From: Thermoanaerobaculaceae bacterium | GTDB taxonomy: Bacteria; Acidobacteriota; Thermoanaerobaculia; Thermoanaerobaculales; Thermoanaerobaculaceae | DNA: 10,126 nucleotides | Assembly: GCA_022865555.1 (NCBI GenBank) | Contig: JALHTD010000428.1 | Coordinates: forward strand, 1 to 10,126 | Direction of reading: 5' to 3' | Shown here: positions 6,055 through 10,126 of the stretch, piece after piece | Position numbering within the stretch: position 1 is the first letter of the stretch | Layout of the letters: every line of letters starts with the position of its first letter | Program-made: the position numbers and the translations under genes | The notes under the pieces: model-generated | What the model saw: only the letters and a program-made list of their open reading frames with translations | The model's database searches: none | What the model was told of the DNA's origin: nothing

Positions 6055-7896
6055 GTGGCATACCAGGCCGACATGCGGGACATCAAGTTTCAGCTTTTCG
6101 AGTGGCTGCCGACGGAGGAGCTCCTGACGAGGGAGCGCTTCTCGCAGTTCGAGCGGGGCGATGTGGAGATGGTGCTGGATGAGGCGCTCAAGCTCGCCCA
6201 GGAGCAGCTTGCACCCTCCAACAAGGAAGGGGACACGGTCGGCGCCCGCCTCGAGGACGGCCGCGTCTTCATGCCGAAATCTTTCCACGCCGCCTACCAG
6301 AAGATGTGCGAGGGCGACTGGATCGGTTGCATCAACAACCCCGAGTACGGCGGCATGGGGCTGCCCGGAGTGGTAGGCACGGCGATCAACGAGCTCTTCT
6401 TCGGTGCCAACATGTCGCTGTGCCTGACGACCCTCCTCACTCGCGGAGCTTCATACCTGATCGAGAAGTTCGGCACCGACGAGATGCGCACGCTGTTCTG
6501 CGAGCGCATGTACAAAGGGCTCTGGGCAGGCACGATGTGCATGACCGAGCCGCAGGCCGGCTCGGACGTTGGCGCCTCCAAGGCGCGCGCCGTCAAGCAG
6601 CCCAGCGGCCGCTACCTCATTCAGGGCGAGAAGGTCTTCATCACCGGCGGCGACCATGACCTCACCGAAAACATCGTCCACGCGGTGCTTGCACGCACAC
6701 CCAAGGCGCCGGAGGGGACTGCCGGACTCTCGCTGTTCATTATTCCAAAGATCCGGGTCAAGCCGGACGGCTCCCTCGGTGAGCCCAACGACGTGGTCTG
6801 CTCGCGGCTCGAGGAGAAGATGGGGATCCACGGCTCCCCGACCTGCTCGCTGGTCTTCGGCGGCAACGACCGGTGCGAGGGCTTCCTGCTCGGCGAGGAG
6901 AACCACGGCATGAAGCTGATGTTCCACATGATGAACCCGGCGCGGATCGAGGTGGGTCTGCAGGGCGAGGCCGTGGCCTCGGCAACGCACCTTGCCGCAC
7001 TCGACTACGCCAGGACCCGCCTCCAGAGCCGCCACTGGACCAGGTTCAAGGACCACGAGGCGCCACAGGTCCCGATCATCGAGCATCCGGATGTGCGGCG
7101 CATGCTCTTCACCTCCGCAGCCTACGTTCAGGCGATGCGCGCCCTGCTCCTGCAGACCTCCTACTACATCGACATGACGCAGGTGACCACCGGGGAGGAG
7201 CAGGAGCGCTACCAGTCCTACGTCGAGGTCCTCACGCCCATCTGCAAGGCGTGGGCCTCGGACTGGGGCTTCCGGGTCACCGAGTGGTGCTTGCACGTCT
7301 ACGGCGGCTACGGCTACTGCTCCGACTACCCCGCCGAACAGTACATGCGTGATGCCAAGATCGCCGCGATCTACGAGGGGACCAACGGCATCCAAGCTCT
7401 CGACTTTGTGGCACGCAAGCTCCCCGCGAAGGGAGGCAAACCCATCCGGGAGCTGCTCGGGATGGCCGAGGCCACGTTCAAGAAGCTGCGAGGCGACCCG
7501 CAGTTCATGGAGCCGGCGTGGATTCTTGGCGCCGCGCTCAAGCAGATCGAGGACATCTCCAAGGGGCTGACAAAGCGCCCGGACGCTGCCTTGGTGGTGG
7601 TGCTCAACTCGGTGCCGTTCCTCGACATGATCGGCGACGTGCTGGGCGCCCACTTCCTGCTCGATCAAGCGATCATTTCCCGCGGCAAGCTCCATGGCCT
7701 GCTCGCGGCGGACGGTGTCAACGCCCAGGACAAGGAGGCCACGCGCCAATACCTGCAGGGCAAGCCGGAGGCCGCCTTCTACCACAACAAGGTACAGGCG
7801 GCGATCCACTTCGCCTACCGCGTGCTCCCGCAGGTCACCGCCCGGGCCGTGGCGATCCGGGCGGGCGAGATGGGCCCGATCGAGGCGATTCTCTAG
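6055..7896 (+). CDS. Acyl-CoA dehydrogenase with C-terminal extension domain (FadE5/DmdC-like, ~613 aa)
   Basis: A FAD-dependent flavoprotein that introduces the alpha,beta double bond into acyl-CoA and passes electrons to ETF. From GTG 6055 it is 613 residues, opening M-A-Y-Q-A-D-M-R-D-I-K-F as expected for this subgroup; starting at ATG 6004 would add 17 atypical residues. Domains: helical N-domain (about 60-155), beta middle domain starting C162-M-T-E-P-Q-A-G-S-D, helical C-domain (about 280-450), and the extra C-terminal domain (about 465-595, PF12806-like) of the long form. The catalytic base is E441 in Y-E-G-T-N-G-I-Q. R-I-E-V-G-L-Q-G and Y-G-G-Y-G-Y, both typical, are present. The substrate cannot be read off: long/medium-chain acyl-CoA (FadE5 type) and 3-methylmercaptopropionyl-CoA (DmdC type) enzymes share this architecture. 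A FadR-like operator upstream favours fatty acids. It is monocistronic in this window. Confidence 0.92.
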   Translation: MAYQADMRDIKFQLFEWLPTEELLTRERFSQFERGDVEMVLDEALKLAQEQLAPSNKEGDTVGARLEDGRVFMPKSFHAAYQKMCEGDWIGCINNPEYGGMGLPGVVGTAINELFFGANMSLCLTTLLTRGASYLIEKFGTDEMRTLFCERMYKGLWAGTMCMTEPQAGSDVGASKARAVKQPSGRYLIQGEKVFITGGDHDLTENIVHAVLARTPKAPEGTAGLSLFIIPKIRVKPDGSLGEPNDVVCSRLEEKMGIHGSPTCSLVFGGNDRCEGFLLGEENHGMKLMFHMMNPARIEVGLQGEAVASATHLAALDYARTRLQSRHWTRFKDHEAPQVPIIEHPDVRRMLFTSAAYVQAMRALLLQTSYYIDMTQVTTGEEQERYQSYVEVLTPICKAWASDWGFRVTEWCLHVYGGYGYCSDYPAEQYMRDAKIAAIYEGTNGIQALDFVARKLPAKGGKPIRELLGMAEATFKKLRGDPQFMEPAWILGAALKQIEDISKGLTKRPDAALVVVLNSVPFLDMIGDVLGAHFLLDQAIISRGKLHGLLAADGVNAQDKEATRQYLQGKPEAAFYHNKVQAAIHFAYRVLPQVTARAVAIRAGEMGPIEAIL

Positions 7897-7929
7897 GGAC
7901 GGGACGCAGGGCACAGGAAAGCCACAACA

Positions 7930-7956
7930 AACCCGCCGCGAGGCCCGCAGCGGGTT
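7930..7956 (-). terminator. Stem-loop between convergent genes, probable terminator of the ABC-F gene
   Basis: AACCCGC (7930-7936) and GCGGGTT (7950-7956) are perfectly complementary around a 13-base GC-rich loop. Read on the - strand, the stem is followed by a T-rich stretch (GGGTTTGTTGTGG, then CTTT), which fits termination of the ABC-F transcript. On the + strand the tail is only modestly T-containing, so termination of the dehydrogenase message is less certain. Confidence 0.45.
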
Positions 7957-7972
7957 CTGCCTCTCCGTGCCG

Positions 7973-9889
<1,917 letters not shown>

Positions 9890-9890
9890 G

Positions 9891-10126
9891 TTACGCCGAG
9901 CCTCCGAGCCGGGCAGCGACCAGAGGGGTCGGTGCCGGGGCCCGGTCGGAGATCACGAAGGCGGCTGCGCCCCGCGCTCGCATCACCTCGGCGTCCACCG
10001 CCCGCTCGCCCAGCTCGAGGGTGAGCAGCGGCTGCCCTTCGGACATGCGGTCCCCGATCCGCGCGTGCAGCCTGACCCCGGCCGCGAGGTCCACCGCGTC
10101 CCCCAGGCGGCGCCGGCCGGCACCGA
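9891..10126 (-). CDS. Pyrimidine-nucleoside (thymidine) phosphorylase, C-terminal fragment
   Basis: About 78 residues up to a TAA at 9891-9893; the rest lies beyond the window. The visible part begins G-A-G-R-R-R-L-G-D-A-V-D-L-A-A-G-V and continues with R-I-G-D-R-M-S-E-G-Q-P-L-L-T-L. This matches the C-terminal domain of pyrimidine-nucleoside and thymidine phosphorylases, where a G-G-R-x-x-x-x-D-x-I-D-x-x-V-G motif is followed by a G-D-x-V-x-x-G-E-P-L turn. The family splits thymidine or uridine with phosphate to base and (deoxy)ribose-1-phosphate for salvage. The active-site domains are outside the window, so deoA and pdp types cannot be separated. The ABC-F gene follows one base after its stop, so the two are probably co-transcribed. 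Confidence 0.72.
   Translation of the reverse strand, partial: GAGRRRLGDAVDLAAGVRLHARIGDRMSEGQPLLTLELGERAVDAEVMRARGAAAFVISDRAPAPTPLVAARLGGSA

Overview
High-GC (roughly two thirds G+C), gene-dense bacterial DNA with GTG and TTG starts and four-base stop/start overlaps. The gene set (NrdR, small heat-shock protein, Lon, UDP-xylose synthase, a ~600-residue acyl-CoA dehydrogenase, ABC-F protein, pyrimidine-nucleoside phosphorylase) is chromosomal housekeeping. The protein types and gene order suggest a Gram-negative lineage of the former Deltaproteobacteria (Myxococcota or Desulfobacterota-like). That placement is inference; no rRNA or other phylogenetic marker is present. There are no mobile elements, CRISPR arrays, tRNAs or rRNAs.

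Left block (1-4914, + strand) looks like one polycistronic unit: a YbhN-type membrane protein (5' end outside the window), nrdR, an Hsp20 chaperone, lon and a DUF2062 membrane protein. The genes abut (TAG then ATG) or overlap by four bases (GTGA, ATGA, GTGA), which suggests translational coupling of dNTP-synthesis control with chaperone and protease functions. The block ends in stem-loops and a T7 run. The striking feature is lon. An in-frame TAG stands at codon 500, where Lon proteins normally have Glu in the D-R-M-E motif. Everything before and after it is an intact Lon in the same frame. This is a recent nonsense mutation or a sequencing or assembly error; split translation or recoding is less likely.

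Middle block: uxs (- strand, UDP-glucuronate decarboxylase) is transcribed away from an acyl-CoA dehydrogenase gene (+ strand). The 165-base divergent region carries an 18-base palindrome, TGAATGAGCGTTCATTCA. It has the same arms and spacing as the operator of the TetR-family fatty-acid regulator FadR of Bacillus. It lies just upstream of the dehydrogenase start, as expected for acyl-CoA-responsive repression of fatty-acid oxidation.

Right block (- strand): an ABC-F ATPase converges on the dehydrogenase and follows, one base after its stop codon, the C-terminal part of a pyrimidine-nucleoside phosphorylase that runs off the window.

No wholly new system was found. The items most worth a second look are the interrupted lon, the FadR-like operator, and the compact nrdR-hsp20-lon arrangement with its structured terminator.
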